DNA from: an uncultured Collinsella sp.
GTDB lineage: Bacteria > Actinomycetota > Coriobacteriia > Coriobacteriales > Coriobacteriaceae
Assembly (NCBI GenBank): GCA_902472315.1
Contig: CABRNM010000021.1
Coordinates: forward strand, 1 to 20,668
Length of the DNA stretch: 20,668 nucleotides
Direction of reading: 5' to 3'
A model generated the notes under the pieces. It was given only the letters and a program-made list of their open reading frames with translations. It had not been told where the DNA came from and did no database searches. Positions 14,666 to 20,668 of this stretch are shown piece after piece. Every line of letters begins with the position of its first letter. Positions within the stretch are counted from its first letter, which is position 1. The position numbers and the translations under genes were made by a program.

Positions 14666-14710
14666 CAAATGGGGTATTTGGGTACGGGTTTCGCCTTATG
14701 CGACTAAGAT
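14666..14710 (+). promoter_or_regulatory. Promoter/operator region of the MarR-type gene
   Basis: CAAAT-GGGGT-ATTTG (14666-14680) is a perfect 5-5-5 inverted repeat. A -10 candidate TAAGAT lies at 14705-14710. A second pair, ACGGGT (14684-14689) and ACCCGT (14715-14720), surrounds that -10. MarR proteins commonly repress their own genes through such symmetrical sites, so autoregulation is plausible but unproven. Confidence 0.35.
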
Positions 14711-14753
14711 GTTTACCCGTTAGCATTATGCAAGCGAAAGGCGGTCGTCTCCC

Positions 14754-15203
14754 ATGCAGCAGAGCGACGAGACACGTTTCGAGGACTTTGTCGGACTGAT
14801 CAGCGGACTCTACAAGGAGATCCAGCGCATTAAGACGTCTGAGGGCGCAAGGCTGGGTCTCAAGGGCTCCGACGTTATGTGCCTGTACTATCTTGAGCGC
14901 AGCAAGGACGGCCTGACTGGCGCCGACCTGGCTCGCATGGCAGGCGTGACCCGCGCCGCCGTCTCGCGTACGCTCGCGCATCTGGAGGAGGGTGGCTACG
15001 TCGAGGTCGATGATTCGGGCGATGCCGCCGTTAAGTATCGTGCTCCGGTGCGCCTGACCGCTCTGGGCGGCGAGAGCATGAGCGAGGCGGACCGCATCAT
15101 TCGCGAGGTGCTCGATACCACCGGTAAGGCTATGGGTGTGGAGCAGCGCGAGCAGATGTATGCGTCGCTGCGCACGATTCTCAACACCCTGCGCGAGATC
15201 TAA
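14754..15203 (+). CDS. MarR family transcriptional regulator
   Basis: This 149-residue winged helix-turn-helix protein has the domain order of MarR. An N-terminal dimerisation helix spans about 5-28. The recognition region LTGADLARMAGVTRAAVSRT at about 54-73 is followed by LAHLEEGGYVEV. The wing comes next (DDSGDAAVKYRAPVRLTALG), and two C-terminal helices end in LRTILNTLREI. MarR proteins usually bind as dimers to palindromes near their own promoter and lose affinity on binding small phenolic ligands or on oxidation; there is no obvious cysteine switch here. AAAGGCGG lies nine bases before the ATG. The adjacent downstream gene is a DegV protein 119 bases away, which may be a target. Confidence 0.9.
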   Translation: MQQSDETRFEDFVGLISGLYKEIQRIKTSEGARLGLKGSDVMCLYYLERSKDGLTGADLARMAGVTRAAVSRTLAHLEEGGYVEVDDSGDAAVKYRAPVRLTALGGESMSEADRIIREVLDTTGKAMGVEQREQMYASLRTILNTLREI

Positions 15204-15322
15204 GGCCGCCAAGGCATTTGCTTCCAATTAACAACTGCATAGTCCCGTTTGAGCGCGTATACCGTGCCGGGGCATTGCTGTCAAAATTCCCCGCGCGGGA
15301 CCTGCGCAAGAAAGGATTCGCT

Positions 15323-16177
15323 ATGTCCGTCCGCATTATTACCGATTCCGCAAGCGATATGTCGCCGGCCGAGCACCCAGCACTGGCCGTTTTGCCGCTG
15401 TCCGTCACCTTTGGCACCGATGTGTACATGGATGGCGTCGACATCGATCACCAGCGCTTTTACGAGATGCTCGTGGAGCGCGATGAGCTGCCCAAGACCG
15501 GCCAGGTCAACCCGTACGCGTTTTCGCAGGCGATTGCCGAGGCGCGTGAGGCCGGCGACGAGGCAGTGATTATTACCGTTGGCGCCAAGCTTTCGGGCAC
15601 CAATCAGAGTGCCCGTACCGCACTTGCCGAGGCGCCGGGCGGCGACGTGTTCGTGGTAGATAGCAACAACGTCACCCTGGGCGAGCGCGTGCTGGTCGAG
15701 TATGCGCTGCGCTTGGTGGACGAGGGCCGTAGCGCGGCCCAGATCGCGGCGGCCGTCGAGGCCGTGCGCGACCGTGTGGTCGTCATCGGCCTGCTCGAGA
15801 CGCTGGAGTACTTGGTGCGTGGCGGTCGCCTGTCTGCTGCTGCGGGCGCTGTGGGCACGCTGCTCAACGTTAAGCCCGTGGTGGCCGCCGAGGACGGCCT
15901 GATCGTGCAGCTGGGCAAGGCGCGCGGTTCCAAGAACGGCCGTAACCTGCTCAACCAGAAGGTCGAAAAAGCGGGCGGCGTCGACTTTTCCATGCCGCTG
16001 GCGCTGGGCTATACGGGCCTTTCGGACGCCGTGCTCAAGAAGTATATCGAGGACAGCGCGGCACTGTGGGCTGGACACACCGAGAACGAGCTGCCCATCC
16101 ACACCATTGGCGCCACCATCGGCACCCACGTGGGCCCCGGCGCCGTAGCCGTAGCTTTCTTCCGCCCCGCCAACTAG
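15323..16177 (+). CDS. DegV family fatty-acid-binding protein
   Basis: This 284-residue protein is a DegV (FakB-type) protein, which binds a fatty acid and in Gram-positive bacteria can present it to the kinase FakA for phosphorylation. Family blocks are RIITDSASDMSP at 4-15, YEMLVERDELPKTGQVNP at about 47-64, VDSNNVTLGERVLVEYA at about 110-126, LETLEYLVRGGRLSAAAGAVGTLLNVKPVV at about 155-184, and HVGPGAVAVAFF near the end. The usual TTSQPS loop is replaced by KTGQVN, so ligand preference may differ. The ATG at 15323 follows AAAGGA; the upstream open frame has no family sequence. Repeat copy 4 follows the stop by 11 bases. No fakA is visible in the window. Confidence 0.92.
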   Translation: MSVRIITDSASDMSPAEHPALAVLPLSVTFGTDVYMDGVDIDHQRFYEMLVERDELPKTGQVNPYAFSQAIAEAREAGDEAVIITVGAKLSGTNQSARTALAEAPGGDVFVVDSNNVTLGERVLVEYALRLVDEGRSAAQIAAAVEAVRDRVVVIGLLETLEYLVRGGRLSAAAGAVGTLLNVKPVVAAEDGLIVQLGKARGSKNGRNLLNQKVEKAGGVDFSMPLALGYTGLSDAVLKKYIEDSAALWAGHTENELPIHTIGATIGTHVGPGAVAVAFFRPAN

Positions 16178-16188
16178 CTTTCCGGTCA

Positions 16189-16227
16189 AAACCACCACAA
16201 AGGGGACAGGCACCTTTTTGGTGGTTT
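16189..16227. repeat. Palindromic intergenic repeat, copy 4 (one arm mutated)
   Basis: AACCACCACAAAGG at 16190-16203 faces CCTTTTTGGTGGTTT at 16213-16227, where one G has become T, giving one mismatch in the stem. The core GGACAGGCA has the same orientation as copy 2. It is both the likely end of degV and the region just upstream of the MGMT gene. Confidence 0.85.
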
Positions 16228-16256
16228 ATGCTTGTTTCGGTTGAAAGGAGCATGCG

Positions 16257-16577
16257 ATGGCGTCTGAGGGCTTTTTTGAGCGGGTGTATGAGGTGGTCGA
16301 GCAGATTCCCGAGGGGATGGTTGCCACCTACGGTCAGGTGGCGCTGCTTGCCGGTCGTCCGCGGAGCGCGCGCTATGTGGGCTATGCGCTGCACAGCAAC
16401 CCGCGCCCCGGCCAAATTCCCTGTCATCGCGTGGTGTTTGCCGACGGCCGTATCTGTGAGGGCTTTGCCTTTGGCGGCCCCGATGCCCAGCGTGAGCTCT
16501 TAATGGGGGAGGGCGTGACGTTTACCGATCCCATGCACGTCGACTTGGCCGCCTGTCGCTGGCCTGCCGGACTCTAA
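16257..16577 (+). CDS. Single-domain MGMT (O6-alkylguanine methyltransferase-like) protein
   Basis: The 106-residue protein consists of only the DNA-binding/active-site domain of O6-alkylguanine-DNA alkyltransferase. It begins FFERVYEVVEQIPEGMVATYGQVALLAG, continues with RSARYVGYALHSNP carrying the Arg finger, and has the acceptor motif IPCHRVV with Cys56. Alkyltransferase-like (ATL) proteins have the same size but replace this Cys, usually by Trp; here Cys is kept, so suicidal repair activity remains possible. The N-terminal RNase-H-like domain of Ogt/Ada is absent. GAAAGGAG at about 16242-16249 sets the ATG at 16257. It lies between two copies of the palindromic repeat and may be read through from degV. 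Confidence 0.9.
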   Translation: MASEGFFERVYEVVEQIPEGMVATYGQVALLAGRPRSARYVGYALHSNPRPGQIPCHRVVFADGRICEGFAFGGPDAQRELLMGEGVTFTDPMHVDLAACRWPAGL

Positions 16578-16593
16578 CAGCTCTGCCGTGGCC

Positions 16594-16634
16594 AAAACCA
16601 CCACAAAGGTGCCTGTCCCCTTTGTGGTGGTTTT
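16594..16634. repeat. Palindromic intergenic repeat, copy 5, likely terminator
   Basis: This is the longest copy. AAAACCACCACAAAGG (16594-16609) pairs perfectly with its complement (16619-16634) around TGCCTGTCC. The arms include A and T runs on both sides, so it can terminate transcription in either direction. It follows the MGMT stop by 16 bases. Confidence 0.92.
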
Positions 16635-16672
16635 ACGCTGTAGGTTTACCAGAGCTAACTTATGGAGAAGGT

Positions 16673-16707
16673 GTGGTGGCGTACTTTGCCGTCAGAAAGT
16701 AAACCAC
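16673..16707. promoter_or_regulatory. Imperfect inverted repeat upstream of the candidate small RNA
   Basis: TACTTT (16682-16687) pairs with AAAGTA (16696-16701), and outside a small bulge GTGGT (16673-16677) pairs with ACCAC (16703-16707). It lies immediately upstream of the TATATT box at 16715-16720. It could be an operator, or the first hairpin of a longer RNA. Confidence 0.35.
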
Positions 16708-16726
16708 GGTGAACTATATTGGTTTC

Positions 16727-16866
16727 AGCAACGGAGCAGGCAATAGGCGATGAAAAAGCCTGCCCTGTTGAGTTTGATTCGCATTCCTCCCCTCTGTGCG
16801 ATTCAACGGTGTACTTCGGGAACAGGCCCGCTGGCAACTAGCTGCCGGCGGGCCTGTTCCTGTTTG
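16727..16866 (+). ncRNA. Candidate small RNA with three hairpins and a C-rich loop
   Basis: A possible -10 box TATATT (16715-16720) would start transcription near 16727. Three hairpins follow at once. The first pairs 16729-16741 with 16758-16770 (12 of 13 positions including one G-T). The second pairs 16774-16782 with 16798-16806 (8 of 9) around the loop ATTCCTCCCCTCTGT. The third is a 13-bp GC-rich stem pairing 16819-16831 with 16848-16860, extended inward by GCTGGCA/TGCCGGC-like pairing, then TGTTTGT. The CCTCCCCTC loop could pair with Shine-Dalgarno sequences, as in C-rich-loop regulatory RNAs of Gram-positive bacteria. The -35 box is poor. An overlapping open frame starting at 16750 has no credible protein character. 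Confidence 0.45.
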
Positions 16867-16885
16867 TCGAGGGGGTGCGATGGAC

Positions 16886-16907
16886 GGAGCCGAAGCGGTC
16901 CGGCTCC
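16886..16907. repeat. Short inverted repeat between the small RNA and the trpS terminator
   Basis: GGAGCC (16886-16891) pairs with GGCTCC (16902-16907) around GAAGCGGTCC. On the minus strand it directly follows the T-run of the trpS terminator, so it may be a back-up hairpin. Confidence 0.4.
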
Positions 16908-16935
16908 AAAAAAGGCGGACGCCGTAGCGCCCGCC
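16908..16935 (-). terminator. Intrinsic terminator of trpS
   Basis: GGCGGACGC (16914-16922) and GCGCCCGCC (16927-16935) form a 9-bp stem with one G-T pair and a four-base loop. On the minus strand it ends in TTTTTT (16913-16908). It begins 35 bases after the trpS stop. Confidence 0.9.
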
Positions 16936-16970
16936 CTAAAGCAATCGAAAGCTCAAGCCAGCAGATCGGC

Positions 16971-18020
16971 CTAGTACACCATACCCATGGCGTCCTGAAC
17001 CTCGGCCAGGGTCTGCTCGGCGATCTCGTTGGCGCGACGGTTGCCCTCATGCAGGACGTCCTTCACATAGTCCAGATCGTTCTCGTAGCGCTGGCGACGC
17101 TCGCGGATAGGTGCGAAGTACTCGTTGACGGCCTCGGTCACGTACTTCTTGAGCTGGCCGGAGCCGCCCATGCCAATCTCCTCGGCAATCTCGACCTCGG
17201 AGCGACCGGTGCAGATGGCAGCCGTCGAAAGCAGGCCGGACACACCGGGGCGGTTCTCGGGGTCGAACGTGATCATGCGCTCGGAGTCGGTCTGGCTCTT
17301 CTTGATGCGCTTGGCCGTTTCCTCGGCGGTCATCGAAATATTGATGGCGTTGCCGTAGCTCTTGCTCATCTTGCGACCGTCAAGGCCGGGCAGCAGCGGG
17401 GTCTCGGACAGCAGCGCCTCGACCTCGGGAAATACCTTGCCGTAGCGGTTGTTAAAGCGGCGGGCGATGGTACGGGTGAGCTCGATGTGCGGCAGCTGGT
17501 CGCGGCCGACGGGCACCACATTGCCCTTGCAGAACAGGATGTCGCAGGCCTGGTGCACCGGGTAGGTGAGCAGAAGGCCGGTGAGCTCGTGGCCCGAGGC
17601 CTCCATCTCGGCCTTGACCGTGGGGTTGCGCGCCAGCTCGGCCTCGGACACCAGCGACAGGAACGGCAGCATGAGCTGGTTGGCGGCGGGCACGGCGGAG
17701 TGCGCGTAGATCATGGTCTTGTCGGGGTCGATACCGCAGGCAAGGTAGTCCATGACCATGTTGTACACGTTGTCCTGGATGTGCTCGGTGGTGTCGCGGT
17801 CGGTGATGACCTGGTAGTCGGCGATGAGTACGTTGGTCCTGGCGCCCATGTTCTGCAGCTCCACGCGGCCCTTGAGGGTGCCAAAGTAGTGACCCAGGTG
17901 CAGACGGCCGGTGGGGCGGTCGCCGGTAAGCATGGTGAACTTCTCGGGCGTCTTGGCCAGGCCCTCGCGAATGGCGTTGCTCTTTTGCAGCGCGACTTCG
18001 TAGCTGTTCTCGTTTGGCAT
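16971..18020 (-). CDS. trpS: Tryptophanyl-tRNA synthetase
   Basis: TrpS charges tRNA-Trp with tryptophan using ATP in the cytoplasm. The 349-residue protein has the class I signatures: TGDRPTGRLHLGHYFG, with HLGH at 41-44 (HIGH motif), and DGRKMSKSYGN, with KMSKS at 217-221. Between them lie YPVHQACDILF and VGRDQLPHIELTR (170-183), typical of the tryptophan-specific enzyme. The C-terminal helical anticodon-binding part ends in VQDAMGMVY. The ATG at 18020 has TTAGGAG upstream; the open frame before it is arginine- and proline-rich and not conserved-looking. I saw no T-box-like leader or Trp-codon-rich leader peptide in the 159 bases upstream, so regulation is not evident. It is followed by a strong terminator. 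Confidence 0.96.
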   Translation of the reverse strand: MPNENSYEVALQKSNAIREGLAKTPEKFTMLTGDRPTGRLHLGHYFGTLKGRVELQNMGARTNVLIADYQVITDRDTTEHIQDNVYNMVMDYLACGIDPDKTMIYAHSAVPAANQLMLPFLSLVSEAELARNPTVKAEMEASGHELTGLLLTYPVHQACDILFCKGNVVPVGRDQLPHIELTRTIARRFNNRYGKVFPEVEALLSETPLLPGLDGRKMSKSYGNAINISMTAEETAKRIKKSQTDSERMITFDPENRPGVSGLLSTAAICTGRSEVEIAEEIGMGGSGQLKKYVTEAVNEYFAPIRERRQRYENDLDYVKDVLHEGNRRANEIAEQTLAEVQDAMGMVY

Positions 18021-18179
18021 GATTGCTCCTAACGTATGTTCATGGGTCAAGATGATAACGCGTTTATTGGAGGGGCGGGGCGTAAGTAGGCGAGGGGCGG
18101 GAGAGGGGTGGCTTGTGCGATGGGTGCGGCGCGGCTGCGCTTGGCCAACGGTGTCTGGGCACATCCTCGGCAGCTTATC

Positions 18180-19379
18180 CTAGAGCTTGTGGTGGCGCTC
18201 TTCTTTACGTTCCTCGGCTGCTTGCTCCTCCTGCTTAAAAGCGGGGTCGTCGGGGGTGACGAGCTCGTCCTCGTGCGTGCGCTTGTTGTAATGGTGGCGC
18301 AGCACGGGCTCAAACAGATGTAGATGCTTGGCAAAGGCCGCCGAGCCAATGGCGAGCACGGTAAAGATGAGCACGCGCATGGGCACCTCGACCTGGTTAA
18401 TCGCGGCGGCGCCGGCCGAAAGCATGATGCACCAGGCATAGATGAGCAGCACGGCCTGTTTTTGGTTGTAGCCTTCTTGGATCAGGCGGTGGTGGATGTG
18501 GCCCTTGTCGGCCTGCCCGATGCTAATGTGGGCGCGCTTGCGGCGCACAATGGCGCTAAACGTGTCGATGATGGGCACGCCGGCAACGATGAGCGGGATG
18601 ATAAGCGAGGTGAGTGCGGCGGTGCGGCTCACGTTGAGCAGCGAGATGGAGCCCAGCGCAAAGCCCAGAAGCAGCGACCCCGAGTCGCCCAAGAAGATGC
18701 TTGCGGGGTTGAAGTTGTAGCGCAAAAAGGCCAGGCAGGCGCCAAAGAGCGCAATGGAGAGCGCGGCGGCGTCGATGCGGCCCGAGAGAACGGCCATCGA
18801 AAACATGGTGAACGACGCGATGCCGCAGATGCCCGTGGCCAAGCCGTCGAGGCCGTCGATGAGGTTAATGATGTTGGTGAATGCCACCAGATAGATTACG
18901 GTGATGGGGTAGGCGAGCCATCCGAGCATGATCTCGCCGGGGGCAAACGGGTTGACGATGACGCCGATCCGCAGGCCGCCCATGCAGGCGATAAGCGCGG
19001 CGAGGACCTGTCCGGCCAGCTTTTGCTTGGGCGTGAGCTGGAAGACGTCGTCGATAGCGCCGGTCGCAAAGATAACGGTAAAAGAAAGCGCAAGTATGGG
19101 GTAGCTGATGTGCAGACGGGGGTGGGGCACCAAAACGGGCGGCCAACCCAGGTACCAGGTGCCTAGGATTTGCACAGTGCAGGCGACGACCAGGCCCAAA
19201 AACACCGCCGTTCCGCCCAAACGCGGGATGGGCTTGGTGTTGATGCGGCGCTTAGAAGGATAGTCGACGGCGTCGAGCTTGATTGCCAGGCGCTTGACCA
19301 GGGGTACCGTGAGGAAGGTCGTGATAAAGGCCGCCGCTGCCACGCATAGGTACGGTATGTAGCTCGGGGATGAAGCCAT
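18180..19379 (-). CDS. Undecaprenyl-phosphate GlcNAc-1-phosphate transferase (WecA/TagO type)
   Basis: This 399-residue polytopic membrane enzyme of the MraY/WecA/TagO family transfers a sugar-1-phosphate from a UDP-sugar to undecaprenyl phosphate, the first step of teichoic acid or other envelope glycan synthesis. Motifs are PRLGGTAVFLG (52-62), GAIDDVFQL (Asp110-Asp111), FTNIINLIDGLDGLATG (167-183), FLGDSGSLLLGF (229-240) and the HIHHRL segment characteristic of WecA-like rather than MraY enzymes. The C-terminus is a charged tail rich in Glu and Lys (EEQAAEERKEERHHKL). The start is uncertain: ATG at 19379 or TTG at 19397, neither with a good ribosome site. A promoter pair TTGGTC/TATGCC with 17-base spacing is present at 19437-19465 on the same strand. 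trpS lies downstream with no clear terminator between. Confidence 0.88.
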   Translation of the reverse strand: MASSPSYIPYLCVAAAAFITTFLTVPLVKRLAIKLDAVDYPSKRRINTKPIPRLGGTAVFLGLVVACTVQILGTWYLGWPPVLVPHPRLHISYPILALSFTVIFATGAIDDVFQLTPKQKLAGQVLAALIACMGGLRIGVIVNPFAPGEIMLGWLAYPITVIYLVAFTNIINLIDGLDGLATGICGIASFTMFSMAVLSGRIDAAALSIALFGACLAFLRYNFNPASIFLGDSGSLLLGFALGSISLLNVSRTAALTSLIIPLIVAGVPIIDTFSAIVRRKRAHISIGQADKGHIHHRLIQEGYNQKQAVLLIYAWCIMLSAGAAAINQVEVPMRVLIFTVLAIGSAAFAKHLHLFEPVLRHHYNKRTHEDELVTPDDPAFKQEEQAAEERKEERHHKL

Positions 19380-19436
19380 GAATCTAAAAACCGCCAAGCG
19401 TCGAAGGAAAAGGTCAGAAGAACGCCATGCGCAAAG

Positions 19437-19465
19437 GGCATAGCCGAACCATGATACTCGACCAA
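19437..19465 (-). promoter_or_regulatory. Possible promoter of the WecA/TagO-like gene
   Basis: On the minus strand TTGGTC (19465-19460) and TATGCC (19442-19437) are separated by 17 bases, giving a start near 19430 and a leader of about 50 bases. Both boxes match the consensus at four of six positions. Confidence 0.4.
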
Positions 19466-19604
19466 GGGGGGTGCATGGAATTGCACGCAGCGATAATCAC
19501 GCGCTTACCAGATATTGGAATGTTGTCGATGGCTTGTCGGGATGCCGGCGGGGATCCATATGGACTGTATGGTGATTTTCGGCAAAAGAAAACCACCCCC
19601 CACG

Positions 19605-19767
19605 TTACGAAAATGAACCCACCTAAAACAGGTGGGTGCCCTCATCGACTGTTCCAGCGTCCTTAACAACGAAGGATACCTGTACTAGGTACGACTGTGT
19701 GGGCTCCCTAAATAAACGCGACGGTTCACCCAGTTGCTCCGCGGGGGGCGGAATACCTACATCATAA
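19605..19767 (-). ncRNA. Candidate structured RNA (small RNA or leader) ending in a terminator
   Basis: On the minus strand TTGTAA (19803-19798) and TAAAGT (19779-19774), 18 bases apart, or TGGAAT (19788-19783) and TATGAT (19766-19761), could start an RNA at 19754-19767. It contains short hairpins: TCCGC/GCGGA, TACCT/AGGTA and TCCTT/AAGGA. It ends with ACCCACCT-GTTTT-AGGTGGGT (19637-19617) followed by TCATTTTC. GTCG/CGAT and GGGTG/CACCC pairings could close a long rod with an internal bubble, loosely like 6S RNA. The GGGTG/CACCC pairing competes with the terminator. The identity is not established. It could also be a regulated leader, since the WecA/TagO-like gene follows on the same strand about 240 bases on. 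Confidence 0.4.
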
Positions 19768-19791
19768 AGCGGCACTTTATCGATTCCAGTC

Positions 19792-19821
19792 TTGACATTA
19801 CAAAAATCGTGTCGGACGATT
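19792..19821 (+). promoter_or_regulatory. Promoter and operator candidate for the radical SAM gene
   Basis: A perfect -35 box TTGACA lies at 19792-19797. The region 17-18 bases downstream (GACGAT/ACGATT) is a weak -10. It overlaps a perfect inverted repeat, AATCGT-GTCGG-ACGATT, at 19805-19821, a good place for a repressor. The predicted leader is about 75 bases. Confidence 0.4.
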
Positions 19822-19904
19822 ACGGCGCCTTAGGGACGGAGCCGTCTACGCGGTCTGGCCCTTTACGTTTGAGCTGCTGAATCGTTGTTTTGGAGCATGT
19901 TTTT

Positions 19905-20668
19905 ATGCCGACGTCGTTGACCGAACTTTTTTCGCCCGCCTGCCATTTGTGTCCGCGCCGTTGCGGTGCGGCGCGCGATGAGGGCGCGCACGGCGTCTGC
20001 GGTGCTAACGACACGCTCAAGGTGGCCCGCGCCGCGCTTCATATGTGGGAGGAGCCGCCTATCTCGGGCGAGGCCGGTTCGGGCACGATCTTCTTTAGCG
20101 GTTGCTCGCTTAAATGTATCTACTGCCAGAACCACGAGATCTCGACCGGCAATTTTGGCCTTGAGATTTCGCCTGAGCGTCTGGTCGAGATTATGCTGGA
20201 GCTGCAGGACCAGGGTGCCAACAACATCAATTTGGTGACGGCGACGCACTATGCGCACCTGTTGCCTGCCGTGATTGCCGCGGCACGGGCGCGCGGACTG
20301 GTTATCCCGATCGTCTACAACACGAGTGGTTACGAGCGCGCGAGTGCCGTGGCCGCGCTGGGCGACCTGATCGATGTGTGGCTTACCGACTTTAAATATG
20401 CCGATGCGGCGCTTGCGCAGTCGCTCTCCCATATAAAGGATTACCCGCGTGTGGCCGTGTCGGGTCTGGCCCAGATGGCGCGCGAGATCGATCGCCGCGG
20501 GGGAGAGCTGGTGGATGACGACGGGCTCATGAAGCGCGGCATCATCGTGCGCCACCTGGTGCTGCCGGGGCATGCGGATGACTCGTGCCGCGTGTTAGAC
20601 CTGGTGTGGCAGACGGTGGGCGACGTGCCGATCTCGGTCATGAACCAGTACACGCCCAATGCAGATCG
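19905..20668 (+). CDS. Radical SAM protein, PflX/COG1313-like (3' end outside window)
   Basis: The frame from the ATG at 19905 is open to the window edge, 254 codons so far. A GGAG at 19892-19895 lies nine bases upstream. The N-terminus ACHLCPRRCGAARDEGAHGV followed by CG carries four cysteines (13, 16, 20, 32) typical of PflX-like proteins. The radical SAM cluster motif is in FFSGCSLKCIYCQNHEIS, with CxxxCxxC at Cys67, 71 and 74 for the 4Fe-4S cluster that cleaves S-adenosylmethionine. Further family blocks are NINLVTATHYAHLLPAVI, IPIVYNTSGYE, VWLTDFKYAD and GIIVRHLVLPGH. Members resemble pyruvate-formate-lyase activating enzymes, but the substrate of this subgroup is unknown. The gene stands alone on this strand, with an operator-like promoter region. 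Confidence 0.92.
   Translation, partial: MPTSLTELFSPACHLCPRRCGAARDEGAHGVCGANDTLKVARAALHMWEEPPISGEAGSGTIFFSGCSLKCIYCQNHEISTGNFGLEISPERLVEIMLELQDQGANNINLVTATHYAHLLPAVIAAARARGLVIPIVYNTSGYERASAVAALGDLIDVWLTDFKYADAALAQSLSHIKDYPRVAVSGLAQMAREIDRRGGELVDDDGLMKRGIIVRHLVLPGHADDSCRVLDLVWQTVGDVPISVMNQYTPNAD

Noticed and set aside
16655..16837. 60-codon minus-strand ORF in the MGMT-trpS gap
   Set aside because: No ribosome binding site, and its sequence is explained by RNA hairpins on the opposite strand; the translation shows no protein-like pattern.
16750..16974. Plus-strand ORF starting MKKPALLSLIRIPP
   Set aside because: The start lies in the first hairpin loop with AGG too close to the ATG, and the later residues are Arg/Ser/Pro-rich translation of the terminator hairpins. 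A very short leader peptide cannot be excluded but is not supported.
18021..18179. T-box or tryptophan attenuator upstream of trpS
   Set aside because: No T-box-like conserved sequence, no Trp-rich leader peptide and no terminator/antiterminator pair were found in this short gap.
18324..19166. 280-codon plus-strand frame opposite the WecA/TagO gene
   Set aside because: It is extremely rich in Gly, Asp, His and Lys, with no ribosome site and no motif.
19414..19596. 60-codon minus-strand ORF upstream of the WecA/TagO gene
   Set aside because: It has a GTG-type start and no motif, and it spans the probable promoter of the downstream gene.

Overview
The window looks like a core-genome segment of a high-G+C anaerobe of the class Coriobacteriia, most probably Collinsella or a close relative. 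This is inference. It rests on the GC-rich third codon positions, GTG and TTG starts with strong AAAGGAG-type ribosome binding sites, the gene set (ATP-type PEP carboxykinase, a short DUF1015 protein, a PflX-like radical SAM protein, a clostridial-type SerA), and an intergenic palindrome with CCACCACAAAGG arms that I associate with Collinsella genomes. I see no rRNA, tRNA, CRISPR array, phage gene or complete insertion sequence.

Layout. 1-258: start of a small membrane protein (HdeD/DUF308 type), minus strand. 494-2443: nitroreductase and two tandem histidine-phosphatase paralogues, plus strand. 2573-7056: a minus-strand block reading serC, serA, an M20 peptidase (frameshifted near its 3' end) and a DUF1015-like gene, so a serine-biosynthesis neighbourhood. 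7192-8885: a CPA1-type cation/proton antiporter with a possible coupled 30-codon ORF, minus strand. 9139-9978: a PPP-family phosphatase, divergent from the antiporter. 10039-11613: a Wzx-like flippase, minus strand. 11966-16577: plus-strand run of pckA, a B3/B4-domain protein, a MarR regulator, DegV and a one-domain MGMT protein; four of these gaps or ends carry a copy of the palindromic repeat. 16971-19379: trpS and a WecA/TagO-like transferase, minus strand. 19905-end: a radical SAM protein running off the window.

How the genes work together. SerA and SerC make phosphoserine from 3-phosphoglycerate. No classical HAD-type SerB is visible, and the nearby histidine phosphatases are possible but unproven substitutes. 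PckA connects oxaloacetate to PEP and hence to the same triose pool. The WecA/TagO-like enzyme and the flippase belong to undecaprenyl-linked envelope polymer synthesis, though they are not adjacent.

The least ordinary parts are non-coding. There is a three-hairpin candidate small RNA (about 16727-16866) with a CCTCCCCTC loop, and a second candidate RNA on the minus strand (about 19605-19767) ending in a clear terminator. The B3/B4 gene has a 138-base leader with mutually exclusive hairpins. At least five copies of one palindrome are used as gene ends, and a nest of related repeats lies upstream of pckA. A perfect 16-bp palindrome sits in the pckA promoter region, and a probable one-base deletion disrupts the peptidase C-terminus.
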